Source: Candolleomyces eurysporus | Lineage: Eukaryota; Basidiomycota; Agaricomycetes; Agaricales; Psathyrellaceae | Assembly: GCA_027579435.1 (NCBI GenBank) | Contig: JANBPK010000771.1 | Coordinates: forward strand, 1 to 64,000 | Length of the DNA: 64,000 bases | Direction: 5' to 3' | Shown here: piece after piece, positions 1 through 12,397 of the stretch | How positions within the stretch are numbered: the first letter of the stretch is position 1 | How the letters are laid out: each line of letters opens with the position of its first letter | Position numbers and translations under genes: made by a program | Notes under the pieces: model-generated | What the model saw: the letters and a program-made list of their open reading frames with translations, nothing else | What the model was told of the DNA's origin: nothing | The model's database searches: none

Positions 1-2138
1 AAAAAAAGTCNAAATCCCTAATTGCTTTTAGCTTGCTAGATGGTGTAAGTCCCATTATTAGACAGCAATGTCGGTCTTGAGCCAGTAATGCACATACCTT
101 GATGCATTATTTGGTTAGGATATGTGTCTTTAAACTCCCCCATATAGCTATAGGCAGCAGGACGTCAGAGAGGCCCTTACATGTCGGATCCATGCCATCA
201 GCCAAGAAATACAGCTTGCCAGTCGAGCTAGTAAACCGTTTCTGGGCGGCCCTTGGCCGGGGGGTCCAGCAGTCCCATAAGTTGGATCAATACCCTGAAG
301 AAGAAATAGATGGGAAGGATCGTAGCCTGCAAAGAGAGAAAAGTCAGCTGCTAAACAAGGCTTAATTCAACGAATGATACCTACACAACGGTGTAATTTG
401 CATGTTGGTGGCGTTCATCGGTGGAAAAATTGCCCAATATGAATCACACAACGCCTCGCAGCTCGGAGTTGNAAAAAGCTTTGAAGNAAAAAGATCAACT
501 TGATCGTTCACTGGCCAGGCATCTGAGGTGAAAGATTCAAAAACCTACATGCTGGCAAAGAATTATGCCGCCGTTTGAGGTGGGGGGGTCGGTGTGGGGG
601 AGCTAAATTTGAAACTCCTTGCTGGACTATGTCGACAAAGAAGGCGGGATGTGCAAGGAAGGCAGAGTTAGCATGGCTGTGACCTGACACTAGGTCATTT
701 ACCGAGGACGTTGGTGCACTGGATGAGGATGGCTGTGGGGGGAGATCCCGATTCAAGAGTACTGCCAATGCGGAGGTGTTTGTCCGGCCAGGCATTGCGA
801 GGAATGGGTTTTGTGCTAACGGATGTCATAGTGTGACCAAGACAGTATAGCGTGAACCGTCTGAAGACTCACGGGTACCAGAAATTGACGGGTCAGGAGA
901 GACGACTCGTCGATGTTCAGTTAGATGGGAATTATATGCTCGGGTGGAATTATTGTTGTTCGAGTTTGCATGCGTCGTATGCGTTTGATTCAGCGAGTCG
1001 CGATAGTTACTGTGATAGTGAATGCTCATGTCGTAGTAGATGACATGGGAGGAGGGTGATCCACTTTCCAGAGATGGCAGAGGCTCAGACATGCCCGCAG
1101 GTGAACGGGCTCTCAAGGGAGATAGGCCTTCGAGGGAGATACGCAGACACAAGATTGGGCTCCGACCTGGTGTTGACTCGGACCCGTAGGGTTATTGCTG
1201 GTGGGGGACGGCGAACTTGTACTCCTATCGATATATATATTTATATGCCGGATTTCAATATATCCAGATGGCTACATCGATTTGACCGATACGAGGCAAG
1301 AATGGCTGTCGTACGTCGTGATCGAGCGTTCCCCGAAATCTCTGGACTCGGAGTGGCGCGGAGTAGACCCACCCTTTCCCCGCACCGGCCAAGCGCCGGG
1401 TGCTTCATTTTTGGTCAAAAAACAAGGGGAAAACACGGATGGTATCATGTAATGTGATATGTGAAGAGCACACGCTAACAGTTGCGAATCTGCCTCGGCG
1501 CGGCAGGCGCTTCAGGACCAATTACGATTCTCGTCTTTGATTCAGTCCTTTTGCCGACTTCCGCTCGACCGCTGAAGCGGAAGCCCTGCTTGTGGACCCC
1601 TCCTGCTGATTCAAACCCTTGCGCTCTCAGACGCACCGCGAGATCTCGAGTCCATTTGGTGGTGTACCAGGCCGTGTGTATTTAAATACTGGTGCCTGTT
1701 CACTGGGATTCGTGTCGATTGATTGCTTTGGGGGACAATAAAGGTTGTCGCCTGGGAGTGTAGAAAACTGCCGGTGGCGTTTACTAAAGGATATCTGTAC
1801 TATTACACGTACACGTGTATGAGCATGATACGCTTAATCGAAAGATTCTTGCCAATTGGAACTATCAGAATAAACGACTCGGGCGCCATGAGCGTACCCT
1901 GTGTGCCCAATTCAATCGAATTGCTCCGGCTTCTGCCTATCACACCAGGTCAGTAACTTCATCGATGGCAGTTCATTTTTCCGGACAGAGTCAATACGTA
2001 CAATACCTGATTAATGGTATGGGAAGCTCCACACCACTCAAAGTGAGTCACAGATGATGGAATCGTGTTTGGCCAATATTAGTCCTATCTTTGGACCGCA
2101 GAAGATCGAGTAGGCCACTCAAGCCGTCATCGTTCTGT
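1..2138. other. Gene-poor stretch left of the tandem duplication
   Basis: I see no protein family, RNA gene or spliced frame with conserved motifs here. All open frames are under about 135 codons and lack a supporting exon structure. A short TA-dinucleotide run lies near 1231-1245. The 'n' bases near 11, 472 and 487 touch A runs. Confidence 0.5.
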
Positions 2139-2499
2139 AAGAGAAGGGCAAGTTCTGATGATATGGGCCAAGGTGCTGCATCATGTCCCCCCGAAACTTA
2201 CCCGATAATGAGTATATATGAGAACTGTTTCGATTTGACTAACATCTCCTCTAGCCTTTTACTTAGATACCATCCCTCGATTTATTAGCGAGGTGTGTAC
2301 ATGGGTGTGTGTGTGTGAGGTGGAAGCGCGCCCCTGAACATGCCCTGGAGACGTCCTTAAAATGCGCATGCTAGCCGAGGTGGTAGATCTTTCTGCGTCT
2401 TGGGTTCGCGAGTTTTGTGAGATTTTGAAGTTCAGTTTGCGACGTACAGGTATGTAGTCTAATTAGAGTGCATTCCAAAGTTGACGAATCCAAGAAGCA

Positions 2500-3165
2500 A
2501 GAAGATTGACCACCTTGATGATTCCAAAGGCTGCTGTGCGCCTATGTGGACTGTCTCCGAAGCAAGTTCAAGGATGCATCCTCCTCCGTCGCTGCCGAAT
2601 CGAGGGATGGGATCTAAGCAAAGGACCAGATGATAGCTTCTTGAGTCCGGCGCTCACGGCCCTTGGCTTGGCGCTTCCGGATCCGTTTAGAACAGGTTGA
2701 GCATATGACCTGCGTGATAGGCTCGCATCGATTCGTGTTATCGCCTAGTTGTACAATGATTTAGAAGTAAACAAGACAATATACAGCAGAAACGACAGTC
2801 AAGGGCACCAAACAATAAGTAACTAAGACTAGATGGCCTCGCGGCCATCAATCTCCCACAACTCGAGTACACTGACATACACCACGGCGAACCCCCGACG
2901 AAACCATCAATCCCATCTAGTTCACAAGTCACAATGGGACTGACCATGGAACCGCAATGGATCGTGTGGCTACATGACAGACTCCATTGGCACTGGAAGT
3001 CAGCATCAAAGGGATGGATGGATCAGTCACAATGAATAGACTCCCCTTGATGCAGTGGAACTGACTGGAACCTGGCCCCTCCGATTTTGAGTCAAATGTC
3101 ATCGCTAATTCCATTGAGCTTCCATATAGAGCTCCATGGCACAGGGTCCATTCAATTTAAGCACA
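2500..3165. other. Unit 1-specific insertion in the tandem duplication
   Basis: Sequence present in unit 1 but missing at the equivalent point of unit 2 (around 6497), where homology resumes with 'ggttccttcc' in both copies (3190 and 6510). No coding frame is recognisable. The right part repeats CCATT words and has two nearby copies of 'gagcacagg'-like sequence at about 3160-3180. It could be a small mobile element or DNA lost from unit 2. I could not identify convincing terminal repeats. Confidence 0.5.
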
Positions 3166-3911
3166 GGTTCGAGCACAGGTCTATTGCTGGTTCCTTCCTG
3201 ACTGGAAGTTGGGTGGAATAGCTCTATGACTGCATTACCGATGCGTCGGAATCCACAAGGTCAGTACGTGGTCTTTTTCACATTAATCCCAGCGTCGCAA
3301 TCGCCGGGCATTCCCGAGTCAAAGCGCCTGAACAAAACCTGGATAGTTTGACTTATCACGGATCTAACGCAGTATGGCTAAACAATCTTGCTCACCTGTC
3401 CCTCGTTTTCGATGATGGAGTTTCCTCTTGCCTCGCGATTTAGTTGGTGTCTAAACAAGCTGGCCATTGTGGGGGACCCGGCGATGGCAGGCAAAGGACA
3501 TTTTTTAAATCGGAGAGAAATTTGAAAGTTTTGTCCTTCGTATCCCTCACATATTCTCGATATCCAGTGAATTTCGNTTTTTATATGTTTGCCCTGCTCT
3601 CTTGAGCCGTTTCAATTGCTGGTCAGGTAGCCACCAACAAGTAGCCCAGGGTGCGGGTACGAGCGCACCGATTCAGGGTGAGCCAACTCGGCCTTCGAAC
3701 AACCGATACAGCATCACAAGGAACGCCTCGCTCCGCTTCAGCACCCCTTCAGACCCAGTAGAGCGATCTCAGCTCATTCATTATCAGTCAAACTTGACCG
3801 GGGAAACTCGGAGGCTCAGCTAGCTCGAATGACAATTCGAATGTAGGGTGACTGACGTCTCGACAAAAACAGACGACGTTTCATGTTACCAAAATCGTGA
3901 CTACAAAGAAT

Positions 3912-5234
3912 TTACGTTTCCTGAGGACGAACGATGAGTTTTGTTCCTGAGACCTTGCCCTCCTCCATCCGCTTCAATCCTTCGACGATAGCATTCAACC
4001 CATTTGGGAGCACCTCCACACGGTTCGGCTGAAAGGGCGTGTTTGATGCGTCAGCCAGGTTCGAAAGCAAGGCAGTTCAAAGATGTTAAATGCCCTTTAT
4101 GGCGTACCTTAATGTCACCGCTGTCTAACAGCCCGGTCGCATGAGGCCACAACGCTTCAATCGACTTCACGTTGAATGGAAGGTTCTTCCCCGCAATGAC
4201 CTGGGCTACGGCCTTGCCCTCCGTCGCCGCCTTTTCAGCGATTGAAGCCTGCGGTCGAAGTGTAACGACCAGCTGGCCTCCCGGGCTGAGGAGATCGAAC
4301 CCGGTTGTTTGGGTCTCTTCAGCGGAAATGGCGTCGTACACGATCTTGATTGGCTGCTCGGATCCGGTGAGAGATTTGACGGTCTCTCGAGTGAGAGGAG
4401 TGAATCTATCCAAGACGTGTGTCGCTCCGAGAGATTTGAGGAACTGCTCGTGTGCGAGGGAGGAAGTCGCGATAATAGGATTGAAGCCTGACAGCTTGGC
4501 AAGTTGAATCGCTGCGAAGTTTGGGTGGTTAAGCGCCTTAATAAAGGAGGGATTCAATGGCGATGATCATGATGCTCACCGAATTGTCCGACGGAACTGG
4601 ATCCACCGATGATCGCAATGGGCGTATCCGCATACTTGCCCCTGGCGCCGGGGTTCACAGGAGCGTCGAAGCCTGCACCGTGAGGGCTGGCGTTGTAGAG
4701 TCCAACATAAGCGGAGGTCAGGGCGAGCGGGATCGAAGCAGCTTCGTCGTACGAAATCCCTGACGGGATCTAAGGTTTTCCATTTAGAATCCGCGATGGG
4801 GAGGGTAAATATACGGTCGACGTTACCTTCGCTAGAGTCTGAATTTCCGCAATAGCGTATTGCTGAAAGCCATTATGACGGTTCGCGCCATAAATGCCCT
4901 GGAACAATCTACATCATCGTTCGAACATCCTCGTCAGTCAATAAATACGCTATGTATCGGCGACGACTCACACTCTATCACCTATCGCAAACTGCGTAAC
5001 GCCTTCACCTAGTTCGACGACCTCCCCGGCGATATCTGTGCCCAGCACAGCGGGGTAGTCTTTCAGGAAAGCAGGGTTCTTCTGGATCTTCCAGTCAACT
5101 GGATTCAAGGCGGCTGAATGAATTTTGACCAAGACTTCGTCTTTCCCTGGCTTGTAAATCTCGGTAGTGGTCAACTCGAATTGATCGAATTGTTTGGGGA
5201 GGACAAGAGCTTTCTGAGTACGGGTGCTAGCCAT
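3912..5234 (-). CDS. MDR-family (GroES-like) NAD(P)H-dependent oxidoreductase, copy 1
   Basis: This is a medium-chain dehydrogenase/reductase of the enoyl-reductase-like type, 351 aa after splicing. Exons on the minus strand are 5234-4972, 4908-4827, 4769-4580, 4511-4108 and 4028-3912, and all phases close. The N-terminal GroES-like half carries AALNPVDWK, LGTDIAGEVVELG and GDRV. The Rossmann half carries the nucleotide-binding signature IIGGSSSVGQFAIQLAK, which spans intron 3. No structural zinc Cys cluster is visible, so a quinone- or enoyl-reductase-like enzyme is more likely than a classical zinc alcohol dehydrogenase. Substrate cannot be told from sequence. A longer unspliced frame around 4510-4557 is intronic. 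An intact diverged paralogue follows in the next repeat unit. Confidence 0.88.
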
Positions 5235-6138
5235 GATTCAGGTAGATAAAGGTGTAGCCTTAGACCCGGAGTACGAGTCGCCAACCTCCAGGCTAATTAT
5301 ACCTTTGAAGGATGGCGGGAAAGCTCGGTTGGATTACTCTCCCAGGGAGTGACCCACCGAATATCGGATGTCCCTGTAAGGTATACTGAACCTGCCAGAA
5401 CGCGAAACGGCTGTTTGGATATCACCGTTGGGACGCAACAGTACTCGATATGAGAGATCCAACAGCAGCAGAAGTTGATAAACCGACTTCGCAATCAGGT
5501 TCTTTGATATAACGATATGCGAACGCTAGACCTTTTGTTGTGAGATGCCTTGATATTCCCTCGACAAGCATCTAAAGCTGGTAGTACGGTTCCAATGGTG
5601 TCAGAGGCTCCACTGCACATTCGCAGGGATCTTTGCGACTGTATTTTCGGACGTCTACAGTATTGCCAGACTGCTTAGGCCAGCCCAAAGTCTACGCCAG
5701 GACTTCGCCAATGAGTGTGTTCAATGTTATCCCACGCAAGGCAAGACTATATTGAGACCATCCTACTCGTTGTCACCCTAGCTTGTGATCCTCACCGATG
5801 CCGGAATGTNGGGGGGTGGAAGGTGGAAGAACAAGGTGGTCGGTTGCAATATGTCGGAAAAAGACTGAGCTATCCATTTTGTCGTCATGGCCGTGTGTCA
5901 ACCTAGTTCAAGGCCAAACAGGGGTTGTTGTCGGGGCATAACAATTCCTTGTCCAAGCTCAGATATAAGAACAGCAAAGCCCAGGAATTTCGCCAAAAGA
6001 TCGACCGTTGTCGAAGCCCCGAGAGTCAATACGGGGTGAGAGAGTCTGCTTTGACCAAGCCACGAGGGAGCACAGTGGCTGTGCAATCAGGATGCGGTGC
6101 ACGTGCGCATGCTCTGACCCAGCCTAGTCTGATTTTGG

Positions 6139-9100
6139 AAGAAAAGGGCAGGTGCTGATGATATGGGTGAAAGTACTGCACCGTAGTTCACGTGAAGCTG
6201 GCCCGATAAATCGTTTTGTATGAAATCTGTTCAAGTATGAACATCATCTCTTGGGTATCCCATTGTGAGCGTGACTTTTTGCTTAGATCTCACCCCTCGA
6301 TTTGGCAGCGACGGGGTGGGCCCCGCCCCTGGATTTGCCCTGGGGACATTCTAGAAACACACATGCCAGCCAAGGTGGTGAATCTTCTTGCGTCTTGGTT
6401 TCGCCAATTTTGTGAGATTTCGAAGTTCAGTTTGCGACATGCAGCTATGTAAGTGAATTTGAGTACATTCCATAGTTGACGAGCCAAAGAGGCAAACACT
6501 GGTCCATTGTCGGTTCCTTCCCAATGGAAGATGGGTGGAGTAACTCCATGGCCGAATTGCCGCTATGTCAGAATCCATAAGGCCGGTACGTAGTGGCTTT
6601 TACTCGATTTTTACATGGATTCCAGCGTCGCCCTCGCCGGAGCATTCCCGAATCTAAGCGCCTGAGCAAAACCCTAAATAGCTGATTTATCACGAGTCTA
6701 ACGCTGTATGGCTAACGAATCTCGCTCACCCGTCCCTCTTTGGTGTAAGATGATGCTCACCCTTACCTCGCGGTTTATTCGGCGGCAGGACAAGCTGGCC
6801 ATCGTGGGGGACCCGGCGATGGCAGAGGCGATGGACATTTCCTACCTCGAAAAGAAATTTGAAAGGTATATCACTCACTCTTACATTATTGGAATCCAGT
6901 AAATTCGTTTGTGTTCATCTGCCTGCTCTCTTGAACCTCTTCAATTATTCGTGAAGTGGCTACCGATGAACGGCTCAGGGTGCGAGCGCGAGCGCGCTGA
7001 TTCAGGCTGATCAAGTTAACTCGGCCTTTGAGCTGAGATCGCTCTACTAGGTTTGAAGGGCTGCCGAAGCGGAGTGAGGCGTTTCTTGTGGCGCTGTATC
7101 GATCGTTGATTCATTGTCATTAGCTAGCTCAAATGGCAACTCGAATGTGGGGTGACTGACGTCCCATGGACGAAACAAGACGACGCTTCATGTTACCAAA
7201 AGTGTAACTACGGAGGGTTTACGTTTCCTGAGGACGAACAATAAGTTTCGTTCCTGAGACCTTATCCTCCTCCATCCGCTTCAATCCTTCAATGATAGCG
7301 TTCAACCCATTAGGGAGCACCTCTACACGGTTCGGCTAAAAAAGCGCGGCCGATACGTCAGCCATGTTCGAGGCCGTTCAAAAAATTTTGAATGTCCTTT
7401 ATGACGCACCTTGATGTCACCACTCTCTAACAAACTGGTCGCATGAGGCCAAAATTCTTCAATCAGCTTCACGTTGAAAGGAAGATTCTTCGCTGCAATG
7501 GCCCAAGACACGACCTTGCCCTCCGTCGCCGCTTTTTCAGCGATGGAAGCCTGCGCTGGAAGCACAACGACCAGCTGGCCTCCAGGGCTGAGGAGATCGA
7601 AACTGGCTGTTTGAGTCTCTTCAGTGGAAATGGCGTCGTACACGACCTTGAGAGGTTTCTCAGAGCCGATGAGAGCTTGGATGGTGTCTCGAGTGAGAGG
7701 ACTGAAGCGATCCAAGACGTGAGTCGCTCCGAGAGATTTGAGGAACTGCTCGTGTGTGAGAGAGGAAGTCGTGATGATCGGGTTGAAGCCTGACAGCTTG
7801 GCGAGTTGGATCGCTGCAAAGGTCGGGTGGTTAAGCGCCTTGATAAATGAGGGATTCAATCGCGACTATACTCACTGAATTGTCCGACGGAACTGGACCC
7901 ACCGATGATGACGATGGGGGTATCCACATACTTTCCCCTGGCGCCGGGGTTTACAGGAGTGTCGAAGCCTGCACCGTGAGGATTAGTGTTGTAGAGTCCA
8001 ACATAAGCGGTGGTCAGGGCGAGCGGGATTGAAGCAGCTTCGTCGTACGAGAGACCTGGCGGAATCTAGGATTCGTATTTTGTTACATTTCATGAATTTA
8101 AGCGCAAATATAAGATAGACTTTACCTTCGCCACAGTCTGAACTCCCGCAATAGCGTATTGCTGAAAGCCGTTATGACGGTTGGCGCCATAGATGCCCTC
8201 GAACAACCTACAATCATTGTTCGAACGTCCCCGTCAATCAACGGCTCCACCATATATCAGCGGCGACTCACACTCGATCACCTATCGCAAACTGCGTAAC
8301 GCCTTCACCCAGTTCCACGACCTCCCCGGCGATATCTGTGCCCAGTAGAATGGGGTATTCTTTCAGGAAAGAAGGGTCCTTCTGGATCTTCCAGTCGGCT
8401 GGATTCAAGGCGGCTGAACGAATTTTGACCAAGACTTCGTCATTGCCTGGCTTGTAAATCTCGGTAGTGATCAACTCGAGCTGATCAAATTGTTTGGGGA
8501 AGACGAGAGCTTTCTGAGTAGACATGATCCAGGTGAATAGAGGTGTAGCCTGAGGTTTGGAGTACGAGTCGCCAACCTCCCAGCTATTTTATATCTTTGA
8601 AGTATAGCGGGAAAGCTCAGCTAGATTACAGGAGTGACCCTTCCTTCGGATATCGGATGTCCATCTAAGGTAAGTATACTACATCCGCCAGAATGCGATG
8701 CGGCTCTTCGGATAACCTCCTTGGGACGTGGCAGTACTTGATGAGAGGCAAGGAGCTCCAAAAACAGAATTTGAGGAACTGATTTCGATCATTGGCAGGT
8801 TCATTTCGGATTCACGGTATGCGAAGCGCTGGACTTGTTGTTGTGAGATGCCCCTTGACAAGCATCTAAAGCGGGTAGTGCGGTTGCAATGGTGTCAGAG
8901 GCTCCACTGCACATGCAGAAGGAGCCTTGCGCCTTTCCTTTTCAGAGCTCCCAAAGTATTGCCAGAGTGCTTAGGCCGGTCCAAAGGCGCCAGGATAAGT
9001 GCATTTGATGTTATCGGAAAGATGTTGTGAGCTGTGCGTCGACCTTGCTCAAGGCCAAACAAAGGTTGCTGTCAAGGCACAACGGTTCATTGTCCAAGTT

Positions 9101-9225
9101 TAGGTATAAGAGCAGCAAAGGCCAGGAGTTTCAGTCAAAGCCCCGAGGAGAGGTGGAACCTTGCTTTGAGCCTGGTGGCTGTGCAATCGGGACGCGGTGC
9201 ACGTGCTCTGACACAGAGCCTGACC
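6139..9225. repeat. Tandem duplication, unit 2 (about 3.1 kb)
   Basis: This is the second copy of the unit starting at 2139, in direct orientation and immediately adjacent. It contains the second MDR gene. It lacks the 2500-3165 segment of unit 1, and a piece of about 75 bp downstream of the MDR gene (about 7029-7106) is inverted relative to unit 1. The right end lies just upstream of the coiled-coil gene that starts at 9388, so the duplicated DNA may reach into that gene's promoter. Confidence 0.85.
7219..8525 (-). CDS. MDR-family (GroES-like) NAD(P)H-dependent oxidoreductase, copy 2
   Basis: Paralogue of the gene at 3912-5234 with the same five-exon structure: exon 1 is 8525-8272, exon 2 is 8207-8126, and the last exon ends at 7219. 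It gives about 348 aa. The GroES-like motif AALNPADWK, LGTDIAGEVVELG and GDRV are kept, as is the nucleotide-binding GGSSSVGQF followed by TIQLAK across intron 3. No stop or frameshift was seen in the spliced frame, so both copies look functional. Amino-acid changes cluster in the C-terminal half (for example ITTSS versus IATSS). This fits divergence after duplication, perhaps in substrate or regulation. Confidence 0.86.
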
Positions 9226-9387
9226 GCGTGGCGGCTTGTCGCGTGCGCATTGTCCTGGAATCCAAACACGTCACAACAACCACCTCGAACCAAACTCTGG
9301 CATTGTGCCAACTCTGCAGATTTATACATTGTGGCAGCTCATGCGCTAGCTTCTCCCCTCACACTACCACCTATACCACCCCAAAAA

Positions 9388-12300
9388 ATGGCAAGTTGCT
9401 CCAGCCTTTCCAGCATGTCGCCAGGTCTAACGTACAACCTCCAGGACAAGCCCTACGGACGAAATCGACAGTCAATCGCAGACATTGAAGAAAGTCTATA
9501 CAGCATCTTCGACAGCCACCCCAAATCACACCCAAACCCAGATGGAGAGCCAGTAATACCAGCAGACGCCCTCGTCGACGTGCTCAAGTCTTTTTCCAAT
9601 GCTTTTAATGGCGTACCATTGCTCTCGGATGAAGAACAGTCAATGCTCGAAGAGCTGCTACGAAACAACACCGGCCTCGAAGTCAGCCCAGGAATTCTCC
9701 TCCAATTCATCGCGCAGAAAACCGCAGCGTCCCCAAGCCCCCCTGACAGCCCAGGAACCGATGGCATGCAACTCCCAGATCGAGGCCGCTCCGACGATCG
9801 AGACATGGACCATCGCCGGTCACCTAGCACTGATTCCAACAACGCGTACAGCAGGCCACCGTCAAGAGGGCCACCGCAGACACCAGGTTCTGGCAAATCC
9901 CCATTCGACGCAGAGAGAAGACAGCGGTCTACGCCTCTTACAGCCGCTGGCCCACCCTCGAGCTGGTCCAAGCGCCCCACCCCCGCGCGCCGAAGGAAGA
10001 GCGACGCAGGCAGTCGGAGCGATTCAGAGGTAGGCAATTCATTTCTCACGTGTCCTGAGCTTGTTGTCTCATGTATTCTACAGTATGGTCCATCCTCGTT
10101 CAATCGCAGTACCAGTGGACGCGGACGGCTCTCCAACCCAACATCACCCGCCATGTCGTCCTTTGAACTCAGTGGTTCCTTCTCCCCCGTATCCTCTCCC
10201 CCTCCCAGTACTGGTCGTTACTCTCGCCCTCCATCTCGCCAGAACAGCTTTGGTGCCATGCATCTAGACGACTTGGGCTATATCTCCCCAGACGACAACA
10301 CTATGACCGTCCACAATAAGCGACATAGCTTAGGGTCTAGTGGGGGCTTCAACACCGTCCCCTTGCCCCGGGACCCCAACGACTCCGATGAAGAGGAAGA
10401 CGTGCTTGGCTTGGTCACTGGCAGACACACTCGCGAGTCGGATGCTTCCATGGACGACTTTGCACGCTTGGAGGCCTTGCAGAGACAGAACGAGGAGCTT
10501 CACAAAAAGCGAGTGGAATACGAGGAGATTCTGAACAAGAAGATTGCGGAACACGAACACGACTATGCTGAACTGGAAGGCGTGTTAGACCAGATGAAAG
10601 TAGAGTTGAGCGCGACCAAGCGCGAGGAGAAGGAACTTCGAGCGAAGGAGGTGCGTTCTCATATTCATTGTTTATTTTTATTGGATTTTGACACGGTGTA
10701 CAGCGACAAAATACGCAACTAATAGTCGGTCTGGAGCAAGAGATCCTCAAACTGACCAATTCTCTCTCCCAATCACGGAGCACTTATAACAGTCTCCAGA
10801 AGCAGTATCAAGAGCAATGCGGTACGCACAGGATTCCCTTAGGCCTCCGATCGTTCCTCATTTTATTTTCTAGCCTACTCGGAGAAATTCCGCCACGACC
10901 TCCTAGACAAAGAAGACAGAGTGCGGAGCCTTGAAGAAAGCTATCAAGCCTCTGAGGAAGAGCGAGACAAGCTTGAGAAGGAACGCCAGACGTATGAAGA
11001 GCGTATCGCACACCTCGAGCACGAGCTGAACATCGCAGCGACCACGTTCGCGGCTCTCGACGAGCAGAAACAAGAGAACTTGCTGCTCAAGGAGACCATC
11101 GATCGCATGCGATATGACATCGACGAGATGCGCAACAGCGCTAACAACAACGCTGTTGGAAGTGGTCAATCTAGCGCTGCCAATAGCATCAGCAAGTCTC
11201 TCGGAGTCGAACTTGCTGGCAAGATGAAGTGGGACGAGGACGAGGAAGACGTCGATGCTGAGACTAGCAACGAGTCTATTCTGCTTGAGTCGGAAGAAGA
11301 GACGGAAGGCGAAGAGGAGGATGTTATTCAGACTATCATCACCCGCAAGAAAAGGGTAAGTTTCGTTTCTGTTGCTCAATCCAGATTTCTCACCCCCTTG
11401 TCAACAACAGAAAGTCGCAAGTCGCGCTGCCATCGAAGCAGTCCAACAACGCGTCTTTGAAGAAGTCAAGGACTACTCGGACACCGGTACCCAGTACGAT
11501 CCGACGTACTTTGCTGTCTCCAGGTCCTCGCAGACAGAGGAACTTCCGAAGATCCTCACGGCCTCGCACAGTATTCAGACCGAGCCAGAACCCGTACCTG
11601 AAGTCCGGGAGCCTCCCCCAAAGGCGATGGCTGAGATGGAAATCCAGACAGAAGTTGTTGAGGAGGAACCATCTCGCTCACCTTCCCCGCAACAAATGGA
11701 GAGCCTCGCGTCCTCATCGTCCACTGTCGTCCCCGCCACCCCCAAGGCCTTCCCGCGGAACCTCGACGACATCGATCCTACGACTCTCCCGCTTGACCAA
11801 CCACCTGCGTACAGCCCACACGATCATGACTGGAACACCGTAGCGGGTGTGTTGAAGAAGTGGCACGCGGGTGTGAAGATGCCCGTCGAGGGTGTTGCGG
11901 GTGGGATTAGCGAGGAGACTGCGGAGGAGTGGAAGGCCCTCAAGGAAGAGTTGGGTGTGGGTTGTGTCGTTATCGATAAGCTCGTCGAGGCGTCGGAGAA
12001 GACCCCCCAGTCGCGGAAAGGCAAGGCCAGCGCCTCGTCCGCGTCCCCCAACACTGGTGCACCTGGGTCCAAGCGGAACAGGTTCTACAATATCTACAAC
12101 ACCTATGTGTATGGGGATAAGAATAGCACCTCGGTGCTGGGGAGCGTTGTGGGACAGGCGATGATGGTGGTTGGAGCATCTGCGCTTGTGATGTTGGCCA
12201 TTGGGCCTTATGTTGCGCCGCCCCACTATAGCATCCCTGGTGGGGTGACCTATTATGATAGGGCAGCGTGGAGCAGCTTTAACGGGTTGCAGGCTGCTGG

Positions 12301-12397
12301 AGAGGGGTTCTCGACGGATGGGACTGCGGCTGTTTGGGACTTTTTGGGAAGAGTTGGGGGTGGGGCGGCGAGGATGGCTAGGGGGTGGCCGACTTGA
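9388..12397 (+). CDS. Tail-anchored coiled-coil protein with EF-hand-like N-terminus
   Basis: Unnamed 931-aa protein. Exons are 9388-10029, 10084-10650, 10704-10821, 10874-11355 and 11411-12397. The start is the first ATG after a 'tttatac' box near 9320; the open frame upstream of it lies in duplicated non-coding DNA. Residues about 20-110 (SIADIEESLYSIFD, then a helical stretch) resemble a calcium-binding-fold pair, but I see no canonical EF-hand loop. A Ser/Pro/Arg-rich low-complexity region follows to about 370, then long coiled coil (ARLEALQRQNEELHKKR onward) to about 600, acidic patches and repeated QTE motifs. Near the C-terminus is one hydrophobic segment (AMMVVGASALVMLAIGPYV, about 853-871) and a 60-residue tail ending GWPT. 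The layout suits an organelle or nuclear-envelope tether. That role is inference. Confidence 0.85.

Larger units (their letters stand above)
2139..6125. repeat. Tandem duplication, unit 1 (about 4.0 kb)
   Basis: Unit 1 matches unit 2 (6139-9225) in order and orientation. Shared blocks include the 'ctgatgatatggg' block at 2153 and 6153, the block around 2340-2480 versus 6341-6490, the MDR gene (3912-5234 versus 7219-8525), the block at 5521-5650 versus 8819-8930, and the 'caaggccaaac' block near 5909 and 9050. Unit 1 is longer mainly because it carries about 0.65 kb of extra DNA at about 2500-3165 and a smaller extra piece near 5740-5895. Divergence in non-coding parts is substantial, so this is not an assembly echo. 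Confidence 0.85.

Noticed and set aside
4512..4557. Apparent N-terminus MNPSFIKALNHP of the MDR C-terminal frame (and its twin at 7859)
   Set aside because: Family alignment requires the splice acceptor at 4512, so this stretch is the end of intron 3.
9034..9387. In-frame upstream extension of the coiled-coil gene giving over 100 extra residues
   Set aside because: This DNA belongs to the right end of repeat unit 2, is homologous to non-coding DNA near 5900-6125, and lacks signs of a coding sequence. The ATG at 9388 fits better.
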